Part shown: positions 33,195 through 42,764 of the stretch, in pieces | Layout: each line of letters opens with the position of its first letter | Position numbering within the stretch: position 1 is the first letter of the stretch | Assembly: GCA_029260575.1 (NCBI GenBank) | Contig: JAJDDB010000003.1 | Location: forward strand, 1-64,000 | Origin: Phycisphaerales bacterium | Lineage (GTDB): Bacteria; Planctomycetota; Phycisphaerae; Phycisphaerales; SM1A02 | Length of the DNA: 64,000 nt | Reading direction: 5' to 3' | Made by a program: the position numbers and the translations under genes | The notes under the pieces: model-generated | What the model saw: only the letters and a program-made list of their open reading frames with translations | Told to the model about the DNA's origin: nothing | The model's database searches: none

Positions 33195-34886
33195 TTAGAC
33201 ATCGTTCAAGACTTCACGCTGTTCGAGACATCGTTTCATGCGGCGCAGTGTCGATTCGCGACCGAGTATGACAAGTGTGTCAAAGATAGCCGGGCTGATG
33301 GTTCCGCCACTGACAGCAATTCGCAGTGGCTGAGCAACCTTGCCGAATTTTCCTTCCGCGTTTCTCTCAGCGAATTCATTTAGAGACGTTTCGAGCGTTT
33401 CTGTATTCCATGACTTGATCTCACGCAACATCGGTAGCATTTGTTCGAGAAAGTCGTAACCATTCGGCTCGCCATTCATCAATGCCTTGCGGACGGCCTT
33501 CACGGACGTGTCATACTCGATCGCATCATCGTCCATGATGAAGAAACGCGAGCTTGCAACTTGATCATCCAGTGTTTTGGAACGCGGATGGTTTGCCCTA
33601 CCGAGCAAGAGTATCTGCTCAGCACTGAGCTTCGCGGCGAACTCGGGATGATACGTTTGGACATGGTCCGCAAAGAGTTGCGAGAATGCATCAGCGTCCA
33701 TTGCCTGGATCGCATCGTGATTGAAAGCGAGAAGCTTGGTGCGGTCGAACTTCGCCGGCGCTTTGATGATGCGATCGAAGCTGAAGTTGTTCTTCAGGAA
33801 TTCCAGATCGAATTTTTCCATATCGTTGCCGGGTGACCAACCGAGCAGTGAGAGATAGTTGGTTAAAACGTCGGGCAGGTAGCCAGATCGCCGATAGTCA
33901 TCGACATTGACTTCGGGCAACGTGATACCGAGTGCTGTAGCCAGTGATTCGGCTGTGTCCAGATCAAGCTGACGATCCTTGCGTTCCAGCCACCATGTCC
34001 ACTGCTCATCTTTCACTGCAGGGGTATTGCTGCCGGGGATCGTCGGCGACGCCGTGACGGCTTGCTCGCGTACTGACAGTCGCAGGGCCTTATCTTTGTC
34101 TCGCTTGCTCATCTTCGATCCATCGGGATTGAATATGAGTGAAGCATGGGCGTACACCGGCCTTCGAAAGTTTAGCGCGTCCTGCAACATAACATGCTTG
34201 AATGTATTGGACAGGTGTTCTTGTCCGCGCAACACATGCGACACCTGCATCTGTTCATCATCGACTACAACCGCCAAGTGATACGTCGGCCACCCGTCTG
34301 CTTTGACAATTACGAAGTCGTCCAGTTCGTCTATGCCGGCCTTCTGCTCGCCGCGCACTTCATCAGTGAATGTGATTGCCTCGACATCGGGCAGCTTCAT
34401 TCGTACAACATACGGTTTGCCTTCATCCAGAAATCGCTGCACCGTCGTATCATTGAGGCGCAACGAAGCGCGGTCATAGCGATAATTCTGCTTCGAAGCT
34501 CTGGCCACTTTGCGGGCTGCGTCAAGTTCTTCCGACGACTCGAACGCGCGGTAGGCTAAGCCCGCATCAATCAATTGATTCGCATATCTCCTGTAGATTT
34601 CGAGTCGCTGCGAACTAAAGTATGGCCCGTAGTCGCCGCCGCCGCAGCCCTCAAATTCCGGCCCCTCATCCCACTCGATACCGAGCCATTTCAGATCTTC
34701 AAGAAAACCAAGGCTTGCCGCATCACTGCTTCGTTTCTGATCGGTGTCCTCGATACGCAGGATGAACTTCCCACTCTGCTGGCGCGCAAACGCCCAGCAA
34801 AAGAGAGCTGTGCGGGCTCCACCAACGTGCAAATGGCCGGACGGGCTCGGGGCAAATCGGGTTCGAACAAGGTCAGATTCGGTCAT
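33195..34886 (-). CDS. gltX: glutamyl-tRNA synthetase
   Basis: The protein has 563 residues. It charges tRNA-Glu (EC 6.1.1.17). VRTRFAPSPSGHLHVGGART (HIGH equivalent H-V-G-G), LRIEDTDQKRS, WPTYHLAVVVDDEQMQVSHV, LRGQEHLSNTFKH and the KMSKS loop GSKMSKRDKDKALR are intact. The C-terminal part contains the anticodon-binding helical domain (LDFEFLKNN-like, then KLLAFNHDAIQAMD). After the KMSKR loop there is an extra ~35-residue stretch (TASPTIPGSNTPAVKDEQWT). The ATG at 34886 is preferred over an upstream TTG; no clear ribosome site. Lies between pssA and glnS. Confidence 0.95.
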   Translation of the reverse strand: MTESDLVRTRFAPSPSGHLHVGGARTALFCWAFARQQSGKFILRIEDTDQKRSSDAASLGFLEDLKWLGIEWDEGPEFEGCGGGDYGPYFSSQRLEIYRRYANQLIDAGLAYRAFESSEELDAARKVARASKQNYRYDRASLRLNDTTVQRFLDEGKPYVVRMKLPDVEAITFTDEVRGEQKAGIDELDDFVIVKADGWPTYHLAVVVDDEQMQVSHVLRGQEHLSNTFKHVMLQDALNFRRPVYAHASLIFNPDGSKMSKRDKDKALRLSVREQAVTASPTIPGSNTPAVKDEQWTWWLERKDRQLDLDTAESLATALGITLPEVNVDDYRRSGYLPDVLTNYLSLLGWSPGNDMEKFDLEFLKNNFSFDRIIKAPAKFDRTKLLAFNHDAIQAMDADAFSQLFADHVQTYHPEFAAKLSAEQILLLGRANHPRSKTLDDQVASSRFFIMDDDAIEYDTSVKAVRKALMNGEPNGYDFLEQMLPMLREIKSWNTETLETSLNEFAERNAEGKFGKVAQPLRIAVSGGTISPAIFDTLVILGRESTLRRMKRCLEQREVLNDV

Positions 34887-34944
34887 GGATCGCAAAGCGT
34901 ATCTGCGCAGCCAGCGAAAGTCGAAACACAGGGTCGCTCAATCG

Positions 34945-35880
34945 CTATTTTGCGGTGCGTCGCTGCACCCATCGCCAGGCAAGAAATCCGGGGCCAGACA
35001 GTGCATAGGCGGTAAATGTCACCGCCAGTGTTTCCTGAAACCACCAGATGGCGAGCATCAAGATGATGACCAGCCGCACCACATAGCCGAAGCTCTTGCG
35101 GGCGCGCACGAATCGATTGGCAAAGTGTACATATGGAATCGCGGACACCATTGCCAGAGCGCTGAGCAGCACCACCAGCGGAATACCAAGCGATGCCCAG
35201 CGCGCAAGTACAGTCGGGACTTCATCAAAATAGCGTACGGACAACAGATGCTGGTGCAGTAGAGTCAAACTTGCGACAGCACCCGCAGCGCCCGGAGAGG
35301 GCAATCCGCGGAATCGTCTGCTCTCACTGTGCTGTTCAGCCGACGCTTCAACGTTGTAACGCGCCAGCCGGAGGGCGGCACAACAGACGTACACCGCCGC
35401 GATTGCCCAAACCATTCTCCCAAGGGCATGATCCGTCTCAGCTCCGATGATGGTCACACCCTGATCGCGAAAGTAATTCCCAATGAGCAGCAGCATCATG
35501 TACGCCGGTGCTACGCCGAATGTCACGAGATCAGCAAATGAATCCAGTTGCGCGCCGATGTCGCTGAATGATCGAGTCAACCGAGCAACCGAACCGTCAA
35601 TAGCATCAAGAAACATACCGACAAAGATCAACGCGCCTGCAAATGTGAAATTCGACCACCCCCATGGGCCGACGAAACTGTCGCCACGGCCGGCATAGTA
35701 AATCGCTGCGAAACCCGCTATCAGGTTGCCAAGCGTACACAATGTCGGCAAGACAACCATCGGGGGCATTGCGCGATACCCGCGCTGGCGCCGGGATAAA
35801 CGGTGTTTCTGCGCATCGTCAACCGATTCAGTTGATGCTGGATCTTGCCGAAGCCGTTCGTGTCCGTTAATTGGCGTCAT
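34945..35880 (-). CDS. pssA: CDP-diacylglycerol-serine O-phosphatidyltransferase
   Basis: The protein has 311 residues. It makes phosphatidylserine from CDP-diacylglycerol and serine, the first step to phosphatidylethanolamine. The CDP-alcohol phosphotransferase motif D-G-x2-A-R-x8-G-x3-D-x3-D is complete in DAIDGSVARLTRSFSDIG then AQLDSFADLVTFG. About seven membrane helices surround it (VVLPTLCTLGNLIAGFAAIY, FTFAGALIFVGMF, GIPLVVLLSALAMVSAIP). The start is the ATG after GGAG, 16 bases behind the lipoprotein stop. The ~45-residue polar N-terminus is longer than usual. Confidence 0.93.
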   Translation of the reverse strand: MTPINGHERLRQDPASTESVDDAQKHRLSRRQRGYRAMPPMVVLPTLCTLGNLIAGFAAIYYAGRGDSFVGPWGWSNFTFAGALIFVGMFLDAIDGSVARLTRSFSDIGAQLDSFADLVTFGVAPAYMMLLLIGNYFRDQGVTIIGAETDHALGRMVWAIAAVYVCCAALRLARYNVEASAEQHSESRRFRGLPSPGAAGAVASLTLLHQHLLSVRYFDEVPTVLARWASLGIPLVVLLSALAMVSAIPYVHFANRFVRARKSFGYVVRLVIILMLAIWWFQETLAVTFTAYALSGPGFLAWRWVQRRTAK

Positions 35881-35896
35881 CAACTGCTCCGTATCA

Positions 35897-36892
35897 TCAT
35901 TCGCCGTATTCTGCAGGCGCTTGCGAAAGGCTCGGCGGATACAGGCGATCTGAGATTCGCGGCAGCAGTACAAGCACAATCCTGTTCGGCCGGCCGATAT
36001 CGTTGCTCAACATCCATTGGCCGATGGTTTGCGGCGGTGCTGCCTCAGGACCGACGAATTCGGAGGGCCCAACACTCGAACCCCTGCGCCGAAACGGCTG
36101 CGACTCTGTCGAATCTACAGCGTTGTCAGATTCCTGGCTCATCGTCCACGGAGATTGCGGCGGCGCGCACGTCAAAAGATATGCCGAGTCCGCATCAAGA
36201 AGCTGATCCACAGCCATGCTCGGATACGATTCGATCGGCTCCGGTGGCTCACGACCCAACAGAAGGTTCACATCGGTGCGCTGCGGCCGATGAAACTGCG
36301 GCACAAGTTCGAACTGCAAATACGGCCCGTCTTCCATTGCGACGATCCAACTGCGCATCACAAGCTGCATCTCACCAGCGGGGTACTGTCGAACATGCCC
36401 ATCGATTGCGAGCGGTTGTCCATACCTGCCGATGCCATGCGACGCGACGGAGCGCCAGTTGTAGACCTGACCATGCCACGCGGTTACGTCCAGCGACGCT
36501 CCACCGAGCTCCGCCAGCAGCGTCTCCAATTCACCTGCATCAACTTGAATGAGTCGGAACCCGTTACGCCGTAGGCGCTCGTCAGCAGCATCATGTACCA
36601 CGCCGCCCTCGGCATGCCGCATCAAAACCGTTCGAATGCGCTCTTCATCGTCAGCGATGATCCACTTGCGAATGGCCAGACCGTTGTCAGTTCCAGTCAA
36701 ACGGTTGAGTGCTGAATCCGCCGGCGGCAAGTGTGAGCTGCTGGTCGTGCGCGTTTCGGTCGTCTGTTTTGCATTAGGTTTCAGCCACGCAAAGGGATCA
36801 GTGTTCCCGCCTGGACCTGGCGATTCACATCCGCACAGCGCAGCCGTACAGCACAGAAGGACTGATTTCAGGATGTTCCTTGACTGACCCAT
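35897..36892 (-). CDS. lipoprotein of unknown function
   Basis: The protein has 331 residues. The signal MGQSRNILKSVLLCCTAALC ends in the lipobox L-C-G-C, so it is lipid-anchored. Mature sequence begins ESPGPGGNTDPFAWLKPNAK. The body has DDEERIRTVLMRHAEGGVVH, ERLRRNGFRLIQVDAGELET, LQFELVPQFHR and GQWMLSNDIGRPNRIVLVLL, which look like two alpha/beta modules. No family recognised. Between the LOG gene and pssA on the same strand, with short gaps. Confidence 0.7.
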   Translation of the reverse strand: MGQSRNILKSVLLCCTAALCGCESPGPGGNTDPFAWLKPNAKQTTETRTTSSSHLPPADSALNRLTGTDNGLAIRKWIIADDEERIRTVLMRHAEGGVVHDAADERLRRNGFRLIQVDAGELETLLAELGGASLDVTAWHGQVYNWRSVASHGIGRYGQPLAIDGHVRQYPAGEMQLVMRSWIVAMEDGPYLQFELVPQFHRPQRTDVNLLLGREPPEPIESYPSMAVDQLLDADSAYLLTCAPPQSPWTMSQESDNAVDSTESQPFRRRGSSVGPSEFVGPEAAPPQTIGQWMLSNDIGRPNRIVLVLLPRISDRLYPPSLSQAPAEYGE

Positions 36893-36939
36893 AATTATTG
36901 TGATGCGTTGTCAGATTAATTCGGCCGACAAATCACACG

Positions 36940-38043
36940 TCAATTCTCAGATTTGATGTATGCAAACGTATTGACGCGATCGATCAATTGGCGCAGCCTC
37001 CCATACTTGTGTCGGTGATGTTCGAACACGAGCCGTGGCAACTCAAGATGATCCCGCTCGCCTTCCAGCGCATTGCTCAACTCCATCTTGCCACTACGCA
37101 CAAGCATCGGGAATTCATCGTTCAGCTGCATTAGCTGTTCGCTAGAGATGCTGTGATTGAGTCGAATCACAAGCGACGGCCCGACATAACGACTCGAGTG
37201 ATACACTCGATAGAAATTCAGCGTGTGCTCGACTGCGTCCGCCGGGCTCTTCGCCAGGTAAAACAGATGCATATCTTCGGGGCTGATCATTCCCGATTCC
37301 AGCAGGTTCTTTTCGATGTAATTCAGCCAGTATTCCCAGTACCCATGACCTTCGCCAGCCAGAAGGACAACCGGAACAATGTTGCTCTTACCGGTCTGCA
37401 CCAGCGTCAGCGATTCGAACAGTTCATCCTGTGTTCCGAACCCGCCGGGACAAACAGTCACCGCGTCAGCATGGCTCATGAACATAAGTTTGCGTGTGAA
37501 GAAGTACCGAAAGTTGATGAGTTTCGGATCACCTTCAATCACTTCATTGGCTGTCGTCTCGAACGGAAGCCGGATCGACAGGCCGAAGCTTGCTTCGCGC
37601 TGCGGGCCTTCGTGGCCGGCTTTCATGATCCCGCCGCCGGCCCCGGTGATACTCATCCATTCGTGTTGGGCCATAAGCCGGCTGAATTCACGAGCAGCGA
37701 TATAATCCGGATGTTCATCCGGCGTGCGCGCCGAACCGAAGATCGTTACTTTCCGTGTCGTCGTATACTGATTGAACACCTTGTATGCATAGCGCATTTC
37801 TTTGACTGCGCTGTTCATCAATTTCAGTTGACCGGTGTCGTGGCCGTCACTCACAAGTCGCAGCGACGTCTTGAGCATCTCGCCCACCAACCGCCCGTCG
37901 TATGAGTCGCTGTCGCCGCCGACCAGTTCGACCAGTTCATTGACCAGCGCATCGCGGCGCGAGCGGTCAAAGTCAGTCGTCTTCGTATCAGCAGCGGTTA
38001 TACCTGCTGCACCAGTATTATTTTCGTCTTGAATGCTGCTCAT
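36940..38043 (-). CDS. LOG family protein (Rossmann-fold, cytokinin-activating-enzyme-like)
   Basis: The protein has 367 residues. The core (~100-270) has KVTIFGSARTPDEHPDYIAA, MSITGAGGGIMKAGHEGPQR and the family motif CPGGFGTQDELFESLTLVQT (P-G-G-x-G-T-x2-E). LOG proteins hydrolyse nucleotide 5'-monophosphate N-glycosidic bonds, releasing the base. Older annotations as lysine decarboxylase are not supported biochemically. It carries ~95 N-terminal and ~90 C-terminal residues beyond the compact LOG core (e.g. YVGPSLVIRLNHSISSEQLM). The physiological substrate here is unknown. It starts 9 bases after the stop of the AsmA-like gene. Confidence 0.85.
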   Translation of the reverse strand: MSSIQDENNTGAAGITAADTKTTDFDRSRRDALVNELVELVGGDSDSYDGRLVGEMLKTSLRLVSDGHDTGQLKLMNSAVKEMRYAYKVFNQYTTTRKVTIFGSARTPDEHPDYIAAREFSRLMAQHEWMSITGAGGGIMKAGHEGPQREASFGLSIRLPFETTANEVIEGDPKLINFRYFFTRKLMFMSHADAVTVCPGGFGTQDELFESLTLVQTGKSNIVPVVLLAGEGHGYWEYWLNYIEKNLLESGMISPEDMHLFYLAKSPADAVEHTLNFYRVYHSSRYVGPSLVIRLNHSISSEQLMQLNDEFPMLVRSGKMELSNALEGERDHLELPRLVFEHHRHKYGRLRQLIDRVNTFAYIKSEN

Positions 38044-38051
38044 GTACGTTT

Positions 38052-41000
38052 TCAGTCTCTCGAAGCTGCTGTCCGCCGTTTGGGCATCTCAGGCATCGGC
38101 TCCGGTTCCTTGTCACTTTCAGTCAGGCCCGGCAACGGAACCAGATCCGCCGATGGATCGGTAAGCGGGCCGGATACACGGATTCCAAAAAGTTGATCAC
38201 TGACGCCGCCGACGACATCGCCGACGACCGCCATTGTACTTCGACTGCGAAACAGGACATTCATATCCATCGTCGTCAGATTCAGCAGTCCATCGCCCCG
38301 CAAAATGAGCGTAGGGCATTCAAACAGAATCTGGTCAAGCGTTGCCTGCTGGCCCTCAATAAAGAATGAAATTTCGCCGTAGTCCAGCGAATCGCTCAAC
38401 GGCAGCGTCAATTCCATCACGTGCAGCACTGCCAACAGGAACGGCATGCGGGCAATTCGCCCCTGGGCGATTCGAATGTTCCCGCGTCCGGTTTGCAGTT
38501 CCGGCCGCCCGCGCACACCTTGTAATGATAACCGCCCATATACATCACCACTACGGTCAGTCATTGCAGGCAACAGATATGTGCCATCGGCCTCTTCAGC
38601 ATCATCACCGGCAAGCAGGCCCTCCATTGCGACGCCTGCAAGACTCACGGTAGTTTCGTAGCTGTGATCCTGATCAACACCGAAGTGAGCATCGGCCGTG
38701 ATGATTCCACCATGAATATCTGCTCGAAACCCCTGCACAGAGATTCGGTCATCCGGTTGCAACTTGATCTCCGCTGAAGCTCCTGTCATCGTATTTCCAA
38801 GTGTCCGCAGCGAGTCGATATCTGCAAGGATTGAAAGCCGTGGCTCGTGTTCGGGAATGGTGCGCAACGCAATATCAAACGAACCACGAATCTGCTCGAT
38901 GGTTACGCCACCTGAGAACGCAGCATTGTCTGTCTGTACAAGCGCGCGAAACGACGTAGACCACGGCACATCTTCATCAGGTTCGCTGCCGAGAACTGCA
39001 TTCTGCACGAGTTGCAATCGGCCATCGCGGAGCGTTGTCCCAGGCCCGTCTTGAAAATCAATCGATTGCAGCGCCTGCCGGGCAGTCTCCGGCAACAGCG
39101 ACTGAATTGTCGGGCTGCTCAATTGCCCGTCGTAGTCAATAAGAACATCAACGAATGTAGAGGTGTCGCGCTGCTGCACCCCCCCGGAAAATACAAACCG
39201 GCCGGCCCCCAATATTCCTGACAAGTTATCCGTTGTTACCGCGCCCGGTTGCACCAGAATAGTGCCGCCCGGATCAACAGTTGCGAGCACTGACGTGCCA
39301 TGCACTGTCAACTCTATCGTCTTCGGCTGCAGCGCCAATTCAAAGTCACTTGGCGCATCGGCCCGTGGTGACCTGTAGCGAAACGTAGCATCAAACGTGC
39401 CGATCGGATGCAACGCGTTGAAATCGGCGGCTTCACGATCAGCGCCGATCAATATCATCGCTTCCGTCACTATCGGACATTCAAGGCGACCATCACTCCA
39501 CCGACCGAGCAACTCGAGATTCTGGTCCGTTTCCAGCACGCCGTATATGCCATCCAGTGTCAACAGTCCCTGCATTTGTTCGCCAGTGGAAAGTTGAAAC
39601 TGCAGATCTTCAAAATGCACCTGATCATCGCGCAACCACAATTCGCCGGTCCCGCGCTGAAACGAGACGCGTTCCCCACCAACGTGCGCTATAAGTTGCT
39701 TTGGTCGCAGCCGTAATTCCGGCTCTGCCGACTGTTCACCATTTGTTGCGTAAATAAAAGTGGCGTCGAATGAGCCATCGGGTTGATAGCGATCCCAGAG
39801 TTCTCGCGCGCGATCTACTCCTTCGCGCGGCGCCAGATCAATCAGGTATTCGCCGATCGGCAAGTCCAGAAGGTTCACGATCAATTGCATCTGGCTGGGT
39901 TTGGTGGCAAGTTTCATATACCCCTGTGCGTTCACGACCCCTTCTTGGCTGTGCCAACCGTGTAGCTCGTGAAGTTCAATCGAATCCCGGCTGATGCGAA
40001 GCAGCGCGTTGATGTCGTAAATACCGAATCCGTCCGGCCAGAACAATCCGGATTCACTAACGACCTCTGAAGCCCCACCGCCCGGCTGCGCCGTACCATC
40101 CTCGACTGCCACTGCGAAGTCATACGTGACGTGCTGCCATTCATCCAGTGTGATCGTGCCTCGGTAATTTAGTCGCCCCGAGAGTCCCAGTTCTTTGAGC
40201 ATCTTTGAAACGTCGCTTTGTGTCGCGCCCGGCCAAGGTGGTAACGCATCGTCAACTGCATCTGCTCGTGCGGCTTCGGATTGCTTGAGCTTTTCAACTC
40301 CAGGTGGAATGGCTGCAAGGATTGACGTGCTGATTCGGTCATCCACAACTTCGACCACAAGCTGCGGCTCAACACGGGACGTGCCGATTGGAAAACGAAT
40401 CTCACCTGTCACTTGCCCCAGGCCGCCGGCTGGTGTGATGAATGTCAACCCGGCATCGGATTCGGACTGATCAACGACTATTCGATCCCTTTCCCAATTG
40501 ATTATGCCGCCGGTAATAATGATCGGGTACGGAAATCGTTCAAAGAGAAGCCCACCATCACGGATCGTCATCTTACCCGTGACAAAAGACTCTTCATCCG
40601 GACCTAAGGCTCTGTCGATGCGCAAATCAAGATCAACGTGACCACCCAATGCAAATGGTCCAGCTGAAATGATCCGGTCTACCCGCGCCAGATCCGCACG
40701 CAGCGATCGAATCTGCTCGGCCATTTCAGATTCGTTTGCGTCCGTATTTTCTACGGTACTGCGCAGGAGCGACAGATCGTGCACGATAACTTCACGCCGT
40801 GCGCGTGCTGCATGTATTTCATCGACATCCGGCAACATATCAGCCGCTAACAGACCTCGATATCCCGGCCCGTGAAGCAGCGAGTCGAAGACTTTCTGCT
40901 GATCGCTATTTAGCGCCTCGCGCAACTGCGAATCGATCGGCATTCCATCTGCTGTCAATACCAACGATACTGCAGCCTCGTTTGTCGGCGGCTCGATCGT

Positions 41001-42548
41001 GCCCGACAAATGAATGCGCGTGTGCTCAGAACCGTAGCCGTACAGGTACACCAGATTCACCACGTCACGATCAAACTCGAGATATGCCTCCACATCAGAC
41101 AACGGGTACGGAAAATTCTCGTATCGACACGCAGCATTCTTGATATAAGCCTGGCCGGTCCATTGCTCGGGCTGGGCAATCAACTCGTCATCTTTTCCGC
41201 GAACAGGCGCAGCTCGAGTGATCGTAACTTTCGTATCCAACTCCCAATCGCGCATTTCGAAACGCTCCAGCGCTTCTGCGACAACTTTCGGAATATCCAC
41301 AGCCGGCTGGGCGCGAACATCGTCAGAAGTCAGACGGAATCCGTCCATGGAGAATTCCATTTCAAAGGCTGCTCGCTTGAGTGCTTCATCGAGCCATTCT
41401 GAACGCTGCTGCCATTTCAATTTGGGGAGTTCGGGAATTTCAAGCCGAACGGCATACGGCACGCCGACTACATCTTCCGACGCTTCTGCAGCACCGAGTT
41501 CGCCGCGCAGGTTGTCCAGCGTCAGATGATCACCTTCCAGGCGAATCGCGCCTTCCTTGACCCGCATCCGTGGCCGGCTCGGCGTCTCTTCGACGCGCCC
41601 GTCTCGATAGCGGGCCCAGATGTTTGATGTCTCAACAGGAATCGTCAGCGCGACATCTGCAACATCCAATTCGACGGTAACTGGCGCATCGCGTTTCCAT
41701 GTGACTTGCACACCATCCACACGGCCTTCCAACTGCATGCGATCCCACCAGTCGCGCACGAGTTGTGGACACATGTTGTACGTGCGCTCATCCAACTGCA
41801 ACCCATCAAGCCGGCTGTTGTGCTCATTGGTGGTAACGTTCCAGTCCCCTTTGACGTGCAACCCGCGTTCGCCGATGCCGACACCGTTGGTATCGATTTC
41901 CCCAAGTTCGAAGACAAACCATGAATCATCGGAAGACGATGGATGCATTTCACCAGCGAGACGGCGCACTCCAATCTTCGTATAGGTGCCGTCATTGTGG
42001 GTCCCGAGTTCCACCTGCAGATTGCGAATCTCGATGCTCGGCGGCAACACAGTCGCAGACTCATCATCCGGGTCACTGCTCCAATCCGGCCGCAGCGCCA
42101 TAAAGCTGAATTCACCCGGCTGCTGCGCGCTTTCACTAAGTCGCAAGTGCGCGCCGTCAAGTATCAATGCCTGTATTGCCTTGCCGCCTTCAAGCATCGT
42201 TGCAGGGTCGAGTTGCAATTCGACACGATCAATCTGTCCGACTCTGCCTGCGGTGCCGCTAATTCCGGGTGCGCGAATGACAACACCACGAAACACGAAT
42301 CGGCCGTTGCCGAGGTATGCAGCGTCAGCAATATGTACTGGACCTCCGAGACGCTGTTCAAGAATCGGCTGGGCCTGTGCAATGATGAACCACGACCGCG
42401 TTACCACCCAAAGCGACACGCCAACTGCAATGATGACAATGGCGACCAGCCACGCTGCTATTCTGGCCAGGCGCTTGCGCATTGACCGCTGCGGCCGTGT
42501 GGCGGACGTATCTGGTTGCTCGGAAGGTTTGTTTGATCGGTCGGACAT
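38052..42548 (-). CDS. very large AsmA-like membrane-anchored protein
   Basis: The protein has 1498 residues. One N-terminal helix (RIAAWLVAIVIIAVGVSLWV, ~29-50) precedes a very long beta-rich body: ILEQRLGGPVHIADAAYLGN, GRFVFRGVVIRAPG, LDLRIDRALGPDEESFVTGK, LRGDGLLNLTTMDMNVLFRS. It ends with the AsmA-like signature FGIRVSGPLTDPSADLVPLP. AsmA/TamB-type proteins bridge inner and outer membrane and are thought to carry phospholipids. A coiled coil (RREVIVHDLSLLRSTVENTD ... IRSLRADLARVDRII) sits at ~600-660. I start at MSDRSNKPSEQ because upstream codons are unrelated. First of a long minus-strand gene series ending in pssA and gltX, which suits an envelope-lipid role. Confidence 0.8.
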   Translation of the reverse strand: MSDRSNKPSEQPDTSATRPQRSMRKRLARIAAWLVAIVIIAVGVSLWVVTRSWFIIAQAQPILEQRLGGPVHIADAAYLGNGRFVFRGVVIRAPGISGTAGRVGQIDRVELQLDPATMLEGGKAIQALILDGAHLRLSESAQQPGEFSFMALRPDWSSDPDDESATVLPPSIEIRNLQVELGTHNDGTYTKIGVRRLAGEMHPSSSDDSWFVFELGEIDTNGVGIGERGLHVKGDWNVTTNEHNSRLDGLQLDERTYNMCPQLVRDWWDRMQLEGRVDGVQVTWKRDAPVTVELDVADVALTIPVETSNIWARYRDGRVEETPSRPRMRVKEGAIRLEGDHLTLDNLRGELGAAEASEDVVGVPYAVRLEIPELPKLKWQQRSEWLDEALKRAAFEMEFSMDGFRLTSDDVRAQPAVDIPKVVAEALERFEMRDWELDTKVTITRAAPVRGKDDELIAQPEQWTGQAYIKNAACRYENFPYPLSDVEAYLEFDRDVVNLVYLYGYGSEHTRIHLSGTIEPPTNEAAVSLVLTADGMPIDSQLREALNSDQQKVFDSLLHGPGYRGLLAADMLPDVDEIHAARARREVIVHDLSLLRSTVENTDANESEMAEQIRSLRADLARVDRIISAGPFALGGHVDLDLRIDRALGPDEESFVTGKMTIRDGGLLFERFPYPIIITGGIINWERDRIVVDQSESDAGLTFITPAGGLGQVTGEIRFPIGTSRVEPQLVVEVVDDRISTSILAAIPPGVEKLKQSEAARADAVDDALPPWPGATQSDVSKMLKELGLSGRLNYRGTITLDEWQHVTYDFAVAVEDGTAQPGGGASEVVSESGLFWPDGFGIYDINALLRISRDSIELHELHGWHSQEGVVNAQGYMKLATKPSQMQLIVNLLDLPIGEYLIDLAPREGVDRARELWDRYQPDGSFDATFIYATNGEQSAEPELRLRPKQLIAHVGGERVSFQRGTGELWLRDDQVHFEDLQFQLSTGEQMQGLLTLDGIYGVLETDQNLELLGRWSDGRLECPIVTEAMILIGADREAADFNALHPIGTFDATFRYRSPRADAPSDFELALQPKTIELTVHGTSVLATVDPGGTILVQPGAVTTDNLSGILGAGRFVFSGGVQQRDTSTFVDVLIDYDGQLSSPTIQSLLPETARQALQSIDFQDGPGTTLRDGRLQLVQNAVLGSEPDEDVPWSTSFRALVQTDNAAFSGGVTIEQIRGSFDIALRTIPEHEPRLSILADIDSLRTLGNTMTGASAEIKLQPDDRISVQGFRADIHGGIITADAHFGVDQDHSYETTVSLAGVAMEGLLAGDDAEEADGTYLLPAMTDRSGDVYGRLSLQGVRGRPELQTGRGNIRIAQGRIARMPFLLAVLHVMELTLPLSDSLDYGEISFFIEGQQATLDQILFECPTLILRGDGLLNLTTMDMNVLFRSRSTMAVVGDVVGGVSDQLFGIRVSGPLTDPSADLVPLPGLTESDKEPEPMPEMPKRRTAASRD

Positions 42549-42764
42549 CAGCCAGCGCGTATCTGGGCAGCCATTGGGGATGGCGGCTCCCCTGAGGCTC
42601 CTCACAGGACACGGGCAGAACCCTATCCTATTCCCTGGACCTGCTGTACGCAGCCGCCTGCTGCGTTTTCTGCATGAGAGTTCCGAAACCTCTTTATCGG
42701 CCCAAATCAGTCGAATTCTGACTACAAGCACGAAAATCGTTTTCTCACGGAAAGGACTTCAAGA

